Origin: an uncultured Aquimarina sp.
Lineage (GTDB): Bacteria; Bacteroidota; Bacteroidia; Flavobacteriales; Flavobacteriaceae
DNA length: 64,000 bases
Direction: 5' to 3'
NCBI GenBank assembly: GCA_947498775.1
Contig: CANMLL010000006.1
Coordinates: 124,001-188,000, forward strand
This document shows, piece after piece, positions 7,692 through 16,736 of the stretch (positions are counted from its first letter, which is position 1; every line of letters begins with the position of its first letter). The translations under genes and the position numbers were made by a program. Below the pieces are notes generated by a model that worked only from the letters and a program-made list of their open reading frames with translations, was not told the origin of the DNA and made no database searches.

Positions 7692-9320
7692 ATGACGATC
7701 ACAAAACATCTAATATTGCTTCTTTTAGTAATACCTTTATTCTCTTTTGCTCAAAATTTGGAAGAAAAATTTGATATGCTTCTTCAAGAAAAATACAAAC
7801 CTGAAAACCCTGGAGCTACAGTACTTATATCCAAACAAGGTAAAATCATATATCATAAAGCATTTGGTATGGCAAACATGGAGCTCCAAGTCCCTATGAA
7901 ACCAGAAAATATTTTTGAAATTGGCTCTATTACTAAGCAATTTACTTCGGTAGCTATTCTCATGCTCATGGAGCATGGTAAACTTGCTATAGAGGACGAG
8001 ATTACTAAGTTCATACCAGATTATCCTACCCATGGCAAAAAAATAACCATTCATCACCTACTTAATCACACTTCGGGAATCAAGAGTTATACTTCAATGA
8101 ATTTATCTGAAATTGCTCCAAAGGATATGACACCAACCGAGTTGATCGACTATTTTAAAAACGAATCTATGGATTTTGATCCTGGCACCGAATGGCGATA
8201 CAACAACTCTGGTTATATCATTCTAGGCTTTATTATCGAAAAGGTCTCCGGACAGGCATACGAGGATTTTGTAGAAGAACATATTTTTAAAAAACTACAA
8301 ATGAATAATTCCCGATATGGTCATAAGGGTGAGATTATCAAAAATCGGGCTTCAGGATATCAAACTCGTGATGGTTATGTAAATGCCAATTATTTAAGCA
8401 TGACGCTACCCTACGCAGCTGGCGCATTAATGAGTACCGTAGAGGATCTTCACAAATGGCAAAATGCAATAAACACCAACATCCTGGTTAAAGCTGAAAC
8501 CATTGAAAAAGCATTTCAAAACACAAAACTTAATAATGGAAAACCAACCTATTATGGCTATGGCTGGAGTGTAAATGAAGTAAATGGTAGCCCAAGTATT
8601 GAACATGGTGGTGGAATATTTGGGTATACTGCATATCAGCTTTACATTCCTGAAGAAGATGTACATGCCGCTATTCTTACTAATTGCAATTGTAACAGTC
8701 CTACAGACATCACCATTCGATTAGCCGCGATTGCTATTGATAAATCGTATGACAATAAAGAAAAAATAGTTTTACCTAAAGAGGCATTAAAAAAAATGGT
8801 AGGGGTGTATGAATTTGAAGATAGTGCGGTAAGAATTATTACTCTTGAAGACAATCAATTATATAGTCAACGAGAAGGAAGTTCAAAGTTTAAAATCTTT
8901 CCAAAAAATAAGAACACTTTTTTCTTTGAAAATAGTTTTTCTGAAATTCAATTTACTGCAAATCATAAAAAAGTTGAAGCCACCTTCAAGAATAGAATTA
9001 ATCAATCAAAAGGAGTTAAAACCGATAAAGCGATTCCTTCAGAGAAAAAAGCAATCAATGTTTCTGAAGACATCTTAAAGCAATATGTTGGAGTTTATGA
9101 AATCAAAAAGGGATTTGATCTTTCGATTACTTTAGAAAACGGAAAATTAATCTCTCAGGCAACGGGTCAGCCACCCTTTGAAATACATGCAGAAACAGAA
9201 ACCATGTTTTTTGTAAAGGAATTCCCTGCCGCTCTTGAATTTTTAATAGAAAATAAAAAAGCGACTGGTGTCGTGCTTCACCAAGGAGGTAAAAAAACAC
9301 CTGCCAAACAAAAAGAATAA
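7692..9320 (+). CDS. Secreted serine hydrolase (class C beta-lactamase/DD-peptidase fold) with two C-terminal repeats
   Basis: 542 residues with a signal peptide (~1-20). The catalytic domain has SxxK (Ser79-Ile-Thr-Lys82), the YxN motif (Tyr170-Asn-Asn172) and an HGG motif (IEHGGG) in place of KTG, typical of the beta-lactamase-related AmpC/esterase/D-aminopeptidase group. After residue ~345 come two tandem ~95-residue beta domains beginning MVGVYEFE and YVGVYEIK; the second is DUF3471-like (LENGKLISQATGQPPFE). It is periplasmic or surface. Beta-lactamase activity cannot be claimed; peptidase or esterase is more likely. It stands alone between the MarR relic and a strong terminator. Confidence 0.88.
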   Translation: MTITKHLILLLLVIPLFSFAQNLEEKFDMLLQEKYKPENPGATVLISKQGKIIYHKAFGMANMELQVPMKPENIFEIGSITKQFTSVAILMLMEHGKLAIEDEITKFIPDYPTHGKKITIHHLLNHTSGIKSYTSMNLSEIAPKDMTPTELIDYFKNESMDFDPGTEWRYNNSGYIILGFIIEKVSGQAYEDFVEEHIFKKLQMNNSRYGHKGEIIKNRASGYQTRDGYVNANYLSMTLPYAAGALMSTVEDLHKWQNAINTNILVKAETIEKAFQNTKLNNGKPTYYGYGWSVNEVNGSPSIEHGGGIFGYTAYQLYIPEEDVHAAILTNCNCNSPTDITIRLAAIAIDKSYDNKEKIVLPKEALKKMVGVYEFEDSAVRIITLEDNQLYSQREGSSKFKIFPKNKNTFFFENSFSEIQFTANHKKVEATFKNRINQSKGVKTDKAIPSEKKAINVSEDILKQYVGVYEIKKGFDLSITLENGKLISQATGQPPFEIHAETETMFFVKEFPAALEFLIENKKATGVVLHQGGKKTPAKQKE

Positions 9321-9345
9321 AATTGTAGTTATAGAATATATATTG

Positions 9346-9377
9346 AGCTATGCTTTATAAAAAGCATAGCTTTTTTT
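9346..9377 (+). terminator. Strong rho-independent terminator after serine hydrolase
   Basis: Perfect 11-bp stem AGCTATGCTTT / AAAGCATAGCT with a 4-base loop, followed by seven T. Confidence 0.85.
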
Positions 9378-9459
9378 GATCTGTTACAGTTTTCACAAAT
9401 ACTATGTTTCGAATTTCCATTTTAGTAATTTTAACATCCTTAACACAAAACTTAAAATA

Positions 9460-10305
9460 ATGAAATACCTCTGGATTTTGCCGCTTATTTTTTTAATGAT
9501 CAGCTGCGATCAAACCAAAAAAGAAAACACCAAAGAAACGAAAGATAAATCCGAAATGATGCCAGTAGAGCCAAATGGCGGCATAGGTGACGGGGCACTA
9601 TCAATTGTAGACAATTATATTCAAAGTATAGAAAAAGCTCATAAAAAAGATAGTTTTTTAAAGCATAAGGCTATAAGTTTTAAAGTTGATGTCTTTTTTG
9701 GTGGAAAATTACACTTGGATGGTAAAATTACGATGCTTACAAATGCTTCTAAGATAAGAATTGATAAAAATGATGAAAGCAAATTAATCTATGATGGTAA
9801 GAACGTTTTTCTATATCCAAAAGATGCTAACGACAAAGGAGCGCGATTTGATATGTTTACCTGGACCTATTTCTTTGGAATGCCATATAAACTAAATGAT
9901 CCAGGCACCAAATGGGAACTTGGAAACAACAAATCTCTTGATGGGGTCGAGCATCAGACAGCCAAACTTACTTTTGAACCGGGGACTGGGGATGCCCCTG
10001 ATGACTGGTATGTAATATACACAGACCCCACCAATAATTCGTTAAAAGCTGCTGCCTATATTGTATCTTTTGGAAGCGACGGAGATACTTCAAAAGCCGA
10101 AGCCGATCCTCATGCCATTCATTACAAAGACTTTATATTGGTCGATGGAATCCCCTTTGCTACAAAATGGGAATTTTATGGGTGGACCGAAGAAAAAGGA
10201 ATGACAGATAAACTTGGTGAGGCCACCATTACTGATATTACTTTTTTGAAAGAAGAAGGGACTATATTTGAAACACCAGATAATGGCAAGGAAATAACAC
10301 TATAA
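9460..10305 (+). CDS. Lipoprotein, DUF6503-like
   Basis: 281 residues from the ATG at 9460. An in-frame upstream extension to 9376 lacks a signal and overlaps the terminator, so it is rejected. The lipobox LMISC-DQ gives a lipid-anchored, mostly beta protein. Segments WTYFFGMPYKLNDPGTKW and GDAPDDWYVIYTDP, with the late HAIHYKDF and GIPFATKWEFY, match my memory of the Bacteroidetes DUF6503 family, a group with no known activity that resembles outer-membrane lipoprotein carrier folds. A single gene between terminators at 9346 and 10330. Function unknown. Confidence 0.75.
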   Translation: MKYLWILPLIFLMISCDQTKKENTKETKDKSEMMPVEPNGGIGDGALSIVDNYIQSIEKAHKKDSFLKHKAISFKVDVFFGGKLHLDGKITMLTNASKIRIDKNDESKLIYDGKNVFLYPKDANDKGARFDMFTWTYFFGMPYKLNDPGTKWELGNNKSLDGVEHQTAKLTFEPGTGDAPDDWYVIYTDPTNNSLKAAAYIVSFGSDGDTSKAEADPHAIHYKDFILVDGIPFATKWEFYGWTEEKGMTDKLGEATITDITFLKEEGTIFETPDNGKEITL

Positions 10306-10329
10306 GCATTATCGCTATAATGTAAAAAG

Positions 10330-10372
10330 AGGCTGAATTCTAAGTTTAAAAACAAACAATTCAGCCTTTTCT
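10330..10372. terminator. Terminator between converging lipoprotein and astacin genes
   Basis: Stem AGGCTGAATT / AATTCAGCCT with TTTT then CTATTTTT on the plus strand and A/T-rich sequence on the other side; it probably serves both converging genes. Confidence 0.75.
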
Positions 10373-10391
10373 ATTTTTAAATTTGATTCTA

Positions 10392-11444
10392 TTAATCTTG
10401 GGTAATATCATTTAAATCTGCAATAGATTTCCCAGAACTTCTTGAAGAACCACAAGGACCAACAAATTCCCATCCACTAGATAGTTTACGCCACAAATTT
10501 CCTTGATATGTCACCAAATCTCCTGGTTGATATATTTGTGAGCTTGACCATGGGGCAACACCATCACAGATATCTCCACCGCCGGTTCCGGGATACATGA
10601 TCCCGATTCCCGAAATATCACCCGAAGATAGTCCATTGCGTTGGGCGTTATAGGTCGAACCATTTTTTCTAACAATCGTTGGTTGTCTGTTGGCAGAAAA
10701 GGCAAATGAGCCGTATAACATAATTGAGTTAAAGTCTAAAGTCCCGGTATACTCATCACCATCAAAACCTTGTTGTACATAGGTCTGAAAGTTAAATTCT
10801 CTTCCCGATTGTATGTTTTGGAAATTGATGGTAATGTACTGATCTCTATCCTTTCTGCTTTGTTCGTGCCATAATCCTACTGCATGACCAATTTCATGAA
10901 TTGTGTTTCCTGTAGAACAACCATTGGCTAGATTAATATTTTGTCTTCCTCCAGTACGTCCAACAGAAGAAGAACATCCGCTACCTGATCTAAAATAAAT
11001 ATAAGCAGACTGATTGGTTCTTCTTATAAAGACAAGATCTGTATTTGTTTCCCAGTGCGCAATCGCATCAGTTACCCTTTGTTGATTTGGCAAACTACCT
11101 TGTATATCATAATACACGGTGTTATTTGGCCAACGTCTGGTGGTGCGCCCTGTACTCTTACCATTTATAGATACCAAATCTTCTTTGGTAAAAATCATAT
11201 CTCCTTCAAGAATATATTTTCCATCAATTTCTTCTACCTCAACAGGTTGCCCATAAAGGTTAATCGTAGTTAATTCTCCCATAGTTTCGGGAAAAGCTAC
11301 TTCTTGTTTAAAGCCATCTAGTACAGCTTGATCATTGATTTGTTCTGGTAAGGTTTCTGATTGTTCATTTTCGCATGAAACGAAAGTTGTAGAAATGGCG
11401 AGTGCCAAAGCGCCTAGCATGACGCTTTTAAAAATTGTGTTCAT
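10392..11444 (-). CDS. Astacin-type (M12A) zinc metallopeptidase lipoprotein with chitin-binding-like C-terminus
   Basis: 350 residues from the ATG at 11444; the longer frame to 11486 adds 14 residues ahead of the signal. Lipobox TFVSC (Cys24). The catalytic domain (~100-285) bears the astacin motif HEIGHAVGLWHEQ (His183, Glu184, His187, His193), the conserved Arg-Asp after it, and the Met-turn SIMLYGS. The C-terminus (~295-335, APWSSSQIYQPGDLVTYQG, then LWRK and WEFVGPC) is a family 5/12-like carbohydrate-binding module of the kind that binds chitin. The likely role is extracellular proteolysis, possibly anchored to chitin-rich particles (inference). No regulator lies adjacent. Confidence 0.92.
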   Translation of the reverse strand: MNTIFKSVMLGALALAISTTFVSCENEQSETLPEQINDQAVLDGFKQEVAFPETMGELTTINLYGQPVEVEEIDGKYILEGDMIFTKEDLVSINGKSTGRTTRRWPNNTVYYDIQGSLPNQQRVTDAIAHWETNTDLVFIRRTNQSAYIYFRSGSGCSSSVGRTGGRQNINLANGCSTGNTIHEIGHAVGLWHEQSRKDRDQYITINFQNIQSGREFNFQTYVQQGFDGDEYTGTLDFNSIMLYGSFAFSANRQPTIVRKNGSTYNAQRNGLSSGDISGIGIMYPGTGGGDICDGVAPWSSSQIYQPGDLVTYQGNLWRKLSSGWEFVGPCGSSRSSGKSIADLNDITQD

Positions 11445-11882
11445 AATTAATATATTTAAGTTGAATCTTTCAAACTGCAAAAGCAAGTTCCTTATTGTAC
11501 AAATTTTATTATATTTTCACTTTATCAATAAATTTTCTGATTATTTTTCATCAAAACATCTTATTTATAGGAAAAAATTACCCAATAGCAGCTATTTGTT
11601 AAATTTCAAATATTCTGAATTTAACAAATGTAGATCTTAAAGGTATCTAAGCTACTATTTGCTTTAAGCTGATAGTTTTGTATTCCGAATTAAGTCGGCT
11701 AAAGTTCAGTGTTAAAAACAACTCAGTAACTGCCCAACTCTTAAAAATCTTATGTAATAAAAACACTAAAGTCTTTACCTAAAGGCGAGAGGTTTTCTCC
11801 CATTCCCCCATAGAAATACGAACATCTTGCTCTTTTTTTCGTATCTTTAAAAGGCACAAATTTCTTTTTAAAATTAATTCTT
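11445..11882. other. 438-base gap between divergent genes
   Basis: AT-rich, no credible ORF. It holds one notable element, a 12-bp perfect inverted repeat ATTTGTTAAATT / AATTTAACAAAT (11594-11605 and 11618-11629), which could be an operator or hairpin. Otherwise it is presumably the divergent promoter region of the astacin and 11883 genes. Confidence 0.5.
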
Positions 11883-12344
11883 ATGACTCGGCTTTTCAAA
11901 AAATTACAACTTCCGCTCAAATTGGATGAAATCCTAATACTTAACAAACCAGAAAATTTTTGCAAAGCACTAGATTGTCTCAAAGATGTGGTGATAAAAG
12001 AATCTTTGATTCAGGTATCAAAAGTAGATTTTGCCATTGTTTTTGTTACGGAAAAGAAACAAATTGAAAATCGTATAGAAACTGTGTATCCCAAACTGGT
12101 AGGTGATGCGATTCTTTGGTTCGCTTACCCTAAAAAAAGTTCTAAAAATTATACAACCCAGATTACTCGTGATTATGGCTGGGGTGTTCTTGGTGATTAT
12201 AACTTAGAACCTGTAAGACAAGTTGCTATTGATGAAGATTGGACGGCGCTACGTTTTAGAAAAATTAGTTTTATAAAAAAAATGACTCGAAGTAAGGATT
12301 TTGCTATTAGTCAGACTGGTAAACAAAAAACCACAGGAGTTTAA
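11883..12344 (+). CDS. Conserved hypothetical protein (DUF3052-like)
   Basis: 153 residues, cytoplasmic, no signal or membrane segment. The second half has the conserved-looking strings ILWFAYPKKSSK, RDYGWGVLGDYN and VAIDEDWTALRFR, which recall a widespread small family sometimes annotated as DUF3052; no catalytic function is known. Its stop overlaps the ATG of the DoxX-like gene (TAATG), so the two are translationally coupled, and the AlkB-like gene follows: a three-gene unit 11883-13323. Family assignment tentative. Confidence 0.7.
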   Translation: MTRLFKKLQLPLKLDEILILNKPENFCKALDCLKDVVIKESLIQVSKVDFAIVFVTEKKQIENRIETVYPKLVGDAILWFAYPKKSSKNYTTQITRDYGWGVLGDYNLEPVRQVAIDEDWTALRFRKISFIKKMTRSKDFAISQTGKQKTTGV

Positions 12345-12691
12345 TGGGTTGGCACTTTTATCTTTTATCTCTTATTTTTATTTCGGCGGGAATTTTTCAT
12401 TTGATTCGCCCCAGAGCTTTCATGAGAATCATGCCTTTATATATTCCCTACCATCGGTTCTTGGTATATCTAAGCGGAATTGCAGAAATATTGGCAGGAA
12501 TAGGCGTATTTTTTGCTTTAACAAGAATGCTTTCACTATGGGCAATTATTGGTATGCTTGTTCTTTTCTTTCCGGTTCATATACATATGCTGGTAGACAA
12601 AAAAGCCAGTCTTAACTTTCCAAAATTCATTCTTTTTTTTAGGTTATTTTTACAGTTTGGTTTACTATATTGGACGTACCAGTATATGTAA
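12344..12691 (+). CDS. Small DoxX-like integral membrane protein
   Basis: 115 residues with four predicted membrane helices (about 1-20, 44-62, 66-88, 95-113). The N-terminal GIFHLIRPRAFMRIMP and LSGIAEILAGIG match DoxX/DUF4870-type small membrane proteins, many linked to redox or quinone chemistry without a defined reaction. The ATG overlaps the previous stop (TAATG), supporting translational coupling. The AlkB-like gene begins 20 bases after its stop. Confidence 0.75.
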   Translation: MGWHFYLLSLIFISAGIFHLIRPRAFMRIMPLYIPYHRFLVYLSGIAEILAGIGVFFALTRMLSLWAIIGMLVLFFPVHIHMLVDKKASLNFPKFILFFRLFLQFGLLYWTYQYM

Positions 12692-12711
12692 ACATTATAA
12701 GATCTTTTTTG

Positions 12712-13323
12712 ATGAATATGGAACTATTCAATTCTAAAAATCAGCCCATTCGTTTAAATATGCCGGATGCTAATGTGATGTATTACCCAGGTTTTTTTGA
12801 CCAAACCAAATCCAATGTTCTTTTTGAAATACTATTAAAAACTATAGCATGGCAACAAGATGATATTACTATTTTTGGAAAAACGCACCCACAACCACGT
12901 CTTACCGCCTTGTATGCAGACAACGGTAACACCTATAGTTATTCTAACATAACTATGAATCCTATTCTTTTTACAAAAGATTTGTTATTTATAAAGGAAA
13001 AGGTAGAAACTGTATGCAAGGCAAATTTCACTACCTGTTTATTGAATCTATACCGCAACGGACAAGATAGCAATGGTTGGCACTCTGACAATGAAAAAGA
13101 ACTTGGTGTTGATCCAATAATTGCTTCGGTAAGTTTTGGAGAGGAACGCTTTTTTCATTTTAAACATAAAGCAAATAACAGTTTAAAACAAAAAATCCTT
13201 TTACAACATGGCAGCCTTCTAGTCATGAGAGAAAAAACACAAAAATTTTGGCTGCATCAAATTCCAAAAACCAAAAGAATTATAAAGCCAAGGGTTAATC
13301 TTACTTTTAGGATAATTCGATAA
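12712..13323 (+). CDS. AlkB-like 2-oxoglutarate/Fe(II) dioxygenase
   Basis: 203 residues from ATG 12712 (the TTG at 12670 would overlap the DoxX gene by 22 bases and add an odd tail). It has the AlkB fold motifs: iron ligands HSD in NGWHSDNE and the distal His in FWLHQIPK, plus the 2-oxoglutarate-binding Arg near RVNLTFR. The substrate-loop region KTHPQPRLTALYAD is typical of the AlkB family that removes alkyl lesions from DNA or RNA by oxidative demethylation. It is cytoplasmic. It is the last gene of a three-gene unit; the two partners do not have obvious repair roles. Target nucleobase unknown. Confidence 0.9.
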   Translation: MNMELFNSKNQPIRLNMPDANVMYYPGFFDQTKSNVLFEILLKTIAWQQDDITIFGKTHPQPRLTALYADNGNTYSYSNITMNPILFTKDLLFIKEKVETVCKANFTTCLLNLYRNGQDSNGWHSDNEKELGVDPIIASVSFGEERFFHFKHKANNSLKQKILLQHGSLLVMREKTQKFWLHQIPKTKRIIKPRVNLTFRIIR

Positions 13324-13920
13324 GGATCCTCCTCCTCTCTTCGAATGACCACTTTCTAGATCTTTAGTTTTAGCTGTTTTTGAGACTGCTAATTAAGACA
13401 AAAACCAAAGTATACAAATACCAGTACCATAGAGAAGCATCCTGTAAAATAGTATGACCGCTGCTTCTACAAACACAATGCAAAACGCCAACATTAAACC
13501 CGTTTTATGCATTAGAACTTCGTTATGAGGTTAGAAATACAATACATACAGTACTTTTCTTGATTTTGGCATAGTATCGCTATCGTTAAATTAAAATACT
13601 TTTACAGCCTATCTAAAAGTTGCAACTATTTAATAACCCTATACACGCTAGCTAATGTCAAAAAAAACCAACTAATATTCTTGCAATATGATATAAATCG
13701 GTTTTGAATATCATATAAAGACCTATGCTAATTTCTCTTCTGTCAATTTACTACTACCAATAATTATAGTACTTGTATAATCCTATTTATAGCTCGCATA
13801 ATCATTTTGTAACTACCTATTTTTCAATTTAGTAAAACGTTTTCATTAAAAAAAATCAGTAAAAAACATTTCTTAATTTATTGGTTTTATTTTTGTAACT
13901 TTAAGTGTTAAAAATTGCTT
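13324..13920. other. 597-base non-coding gap upstream of AraC gene
   Basis: No ORF with coding character on either strand. Two minor elements: a 9-bp inverted repeat ATATGATAT / ATATCATAT (13686-13694 and 13708-13716), and the palindrome AAAACGTTTT (13834-13843), which resembles a LacI-family half-operator core, about 80 bases before the AraC start. I see no RNA gene. Confidence 0.5.
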
Positions 13921-14778
13921 ATGAACCGGTATACATTGCACGAGACTTTCGTAGTTCATCAATATGCTATTGATGAATGGGAAGCCGAACCACACAATCA
14001 CAATTACTTTGAAATCATCTTTGTAGAAAAAGGTAGTGGTTTTCATACGATCAATGGAGTTCGGTTTCAATATAAAAAAAGTGATATCTTTTTATTGGCT
14101 CCAGAAGACACACATCACTTTGAAATCGAAAAACATTCGAAGTTTACCTATTTTAAATTTACCGAGTTACTATTTTCCAGTAAAGTGAACTTACCCGATC
14201 GGAAATATTGGTTGCAACGCATTGAACAATTATTACATCATCCCAATATTATTCCTGGCGATGTGATTTCTCATGAAGAGGATAGAAACATTATTTGGGA
14301 CATCCATAATGTCGTTCTTGAAGAGTTTAAAAATGAGAAGATTTACTATCAGGAAATTATATCGAATGCTATAAGTACTATTTTAAGCATTATTATGCGT
14401 AATATTTCTGAAAAATATAGTTCTAATCAGAGTGAATTCTTGGTCAACCATTCCAAAATTGACCAGATTCTAGGTCATATCAGGCAAAATGTATATGACA
14501 ATGATCTTACCAAAATAAATTTTTTAGCCAATAAATTCAATATGTCCCAAAGCTCAATTAGCACCTATTTCAAGAAAAAAACAGGCGAATCCATTCATCA
14601 ATATGTTACCAAGTATAAAATGAAGCTTGTTGAATACAGATTACAACATACAGAATTTACAATTGCAGAAATAGCCTATCAGTTAGGCTACACAGACGAA
14701 AGTCACTTAACCAAGACTTTCAAAAAACACTTTTTAATGTCTCCAAAACAATACCGTAAAGAATTGGCTCCCAATTAG
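13921..14778 (+). CDS. AraC-family transcriptional regulator with cupin sensor
   Basis: 285 residues from the ATG at 13921; an in-frame TTG six bases earlier is less likely. N-terminal cupin-like ligand domain (~10-90, with the metal/ligand histidines in EPHNHNYFEIIFVEKG), linker, and a C-terminal AraC double helix-turn-helix (~190-285: LANKFNMSQSSISTYFKK, then IAEIAYQLGYTDESHLT). Such proteins usually activate sugar-use or stress genes after binding a small ligand. The neighbours are unrelated, so no target is obvious. It converges with the nuclease gene, 3 bases away. Confidence 0.9.
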   Translation: MNRYTLHETFVVHQYAIDEWEAEPHNHNYFEIIFVEKGSGFHTINGVRFQYKKSDIFLLAPEDTHHFEIEKHSKFTYFKFTELLFSSKVNLPDRKYWLQRIEQLLHHPNIIPGDVISHEEDRNIIWDIHNVVLEEFKNEKIYYQEIISNAISTILSIIMRNISEKYSSNQSEFLVNHSKIDQILGHIRQNVYDNDLTKINFLANKFNMSQSSISTYFKKKTGESIHQYVTKYKMKLVEYRLQHTEFTIAEIAYQLGYTDESHLTKTFKKHFLMSPKQYRKELAPN

Positions 14779-14781
14779 CCT

Positions 14782-15564
14782 TTATCCAAAAATATCATTT
14801 AGTATTGTGGCCAAACGTATCCCTCCCTTTTGCAATTGAGTGCGGACAATTGGAAAATTATAGTACATATACGTATATCCTAATTTTTCACCCGTATTGG
14901 CAGAAGCGTATACTTTTTTAGCCAGGGCTTGTGATTCATGTACCCAATCCAAAATATTTCCACTTTCTATTGCTGTTATTTGATTTTTTGACAATTTGTC
15001 TTTATTAATAGAAAGTTCTGTATAGCTCATACCATAATAATCGATCATATTACTATCCCAAACTCTATGGAGGTTAGACCCGTCTCTAAACCACTGTACT
15101 TGTATATCATTGCCTCCCTTATCTTCTCCCCTTCCTACGTGTAGTGGTTGATGCAAATCTCCTATAAAATGCACTAACATTTTAAGGTAAAACTGCTTAT
15201 CATTAATTGAAGATTTATCATCTTTAAGAATAGTTATACACTTTTCAATCCCCTGAACCAAATCTCCGAATTCACTCGGCGCTTCTTCTCCATATTTCTT
15301 TCCAAAAGAAAAATTAACATAATGCCAAGGACTATACCTCTTGTATTGTTTGTCACTCTTTATTTCGTCGGCAAAAGTAGATACCAATGCGAGACTTTGA
15401 CCATTAAGCAATAAAGCAATACTTCTTTTGGCTTTTTTGGTAAGATGTGCTTCTGCAATTTGACCAGTAGCTCGATGACCTGTTTTGCCCCAATTGTAGG
15501 TATTAGAAAAAACACATGAGGAGATTAGTAACACAACTAGCATAAAGACATTTCGAATATTCAT
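14782..15564 (-). CDS. Secreted S1/P1-type nuclease
   Basis: 260 residues from the ATG at 15564; the longer frame to 15582 would begin inside the promoter. After a ~23-residue signal, the mature protein would begin near Trp (NTYNWGKTGHR), whose amino end and the following His bind the trinuclear zinc cluster. Other ligands: FADEI, SPWHYVNF, VHFIGDLHQPLHVG and NLHRVWDS. The family cleaves single-stranded DNA and RNA, often giving 3'-nucleotidase activity too, for nutrient scavenging. The promoter -7 element TATCTTTG at 15582-15589 leaves a leader of only about a dozen bases. Confidence 0.93.
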   Translation of the reverse strand: MNIRNVFMLVVLLISSCVFSNTYNWGKTGHRATGQIAEAHLTKKAKRSIALLLNGQSLALVSTFADEIKSDKQYKRYSPWHYVNFSFGKKYGEEAPSEFGDLVQGIEKCITILKDDKSSINDKQFYLKMLVHFIGDLHQPLHVGRGEDKGGNDIQVQWFRDGSNLHRVWDSNMIDYYGMSYTELSINKDKLSKNQITAIESGNILDWVHESQALAKKVYASANTGEKLGYTYMYYNFPIVRTQLQKGGIRLATILNDIFG

Positions 15565-15581
15565 TATCTTATATTTTGGCA

Positions 15582-15589
15582 CAAAGATA
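15582..15589 (-). promoter_or_regulatory. Promoter -7 element TATCTTTG for the nuclease gene
   Basis: TAnnTTTG consensus on the minus strand; it decides the start at 15564 over 15582. Confidence 0.6.
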
Positions 15590-15762
15590 AAAAAGGGTAT
15601 GTTAGTGATTCGTTAAAAAATTGTAAGAAGTATCATTTTTTGAATCCATTACCCTAAAAAATGATCCAAAATAGATAACCTGAAATATAGTAATTTCAAG
15701 AATTCAAAATATGAAATATTTTTTATCGTTTGATATGTACTGTAAAATTAATCCTCCCCATT

Positions 15763-16695
15763 ATGAAATTAAGAATTTCTCTATTTTTTATTGCAATTAC
15801 CGTACTATGTCTAGCACAGGAAAAGGAGTATAATTCGGCCATTGTAAAAATCAATAAATATATAGAAGGTTCTTTGGTAACGCCATACTCAGATACCGAT
15901 CAAGAGGTGCCATTACTTATTTTTATAATGGATGCCGGTGCTATTAATAGAGATGGAAATGACCGAATGTCTAAGAATAACACTTTCAAAAAATTGTCGC
16001 ACGAATTGGCAAAAATCGGAATAGCCTCTTACCGCTATGACAAAAGATTATTTAAAATGGATGGTTTAGGGATTCGAGAACATGAGATTTCTTTTGACCA
16101 TTTTATTGAAGATGCCAAATCTGTAATAACATATTTCAGAAAAAATAAGACCTATACTAAAATCATCATTTTAGGGCATGGACAAGGGTCGCTGGTAGGA
16201 ATGCTTGCAGCAAAAGATAATGCAGATGGATTTATTTCTATAGCCGGAAATGCACAATCTATAGACCAGGTAATTATAGAGCAAATTTCCAAACAAGCCC
16301 CTGGACTAGAGAAAAGTGCCGCAGCAGCTTTTCAACAACTTAAAGAAAATGGGAGAGCAACGGGCTATGAACCTGCTTTAGAATCAATTTTCAGGTATGA
16401 TTTGCAACCTTTCATGAAATCCTGGACAAAGTATGACCCTTCACAGATAATTTCTGAATTGGAAATGCCTATACTAATATTACATGGTGACAAAGATATT
16501 CAGGTAGAACTATCCCAAGCCGAAAAATTAAAAGAATCAGCCCCGCAATCTGAATATTTGATCATTAATAATATGAATCATATTTTAAAAGAAATCAAAG
16601 GCGGAAGATTAGATAATCAAAAATCATACAATGAATCCTGGCGAAGAATTATACCCGAAGTTCTCTCCAGTATTGCTAACTTTGTAAAACAGTAG
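15763..16695 (+). CDS. Secreted alpha/beta-hydrolase-fold protein lacking the nucleophile serine
   Basis: 310 residues from ATG 15763 (MKLRIS, a good signal peptide; the frame to 15730 is rejected). The fold is clear: YRYDKRL, then the nucleophile-elbow region, the acid loop LHGDKDIQ and the histidine motif NNMNHILK. However, the elbow reads G-H-Gly140-Q-G instead of G-H-S-x-G (codon GGA at 16180-16182), so the serine nucleophile is absent; Ser143 just behind it is conserved in the family and not in the elbow position. It is either a non-catalytic member or a recent loss. The HAD gene at 16737 follows by 41 bases. Confidence 0.82.
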   Translation: MKLRISLFFIAITVLCLAQEKEYNSAIVKINKYIEGSLVTPYSDTDQEVPLLIFIMDAGAINRDGNDRMSKNNTFKKLSHELAKIGIASYRYDKRLFKMDGLGIREHEISFDHFIEDAKSVITYFRKNKTYTKIIILGHGQGSLVGMLAAKDNADGFISIAGNAQSIDQVIIEQISKQAPGLEKSAAAAFQQLKENGRATGYEPALESIFRYDLQPFMKSWTKYDPSQIISELEMPILILHGDKDIQVELSQAEKLKESAPQSEYLIINNMNHILKEIKGGRLDNQKSYNESWRRIIPEVLSSIANFVKQ

Positions 16696-16736
16696 TTCAT
16701 TTAGAAAATAGAATAACCCAAATCCAAAAACGTATA

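Noticed and set aside
7692..9320. Beta-lactamase resistance gene
   Set aside because: The SxxK/YxN/HGG set with DUF3471-like tails is that of general serine hydrolases; nothing indicates antibiotic hydrolysis.
9376..9459. In-frame upstream extension of the DUF6503-like lipoprotein gene
   Set aside because: It would start inside the terminator of the previous gene and put 28 residues before a clear lipoprotein signal; the ATG at 9460 explains the sequence better.
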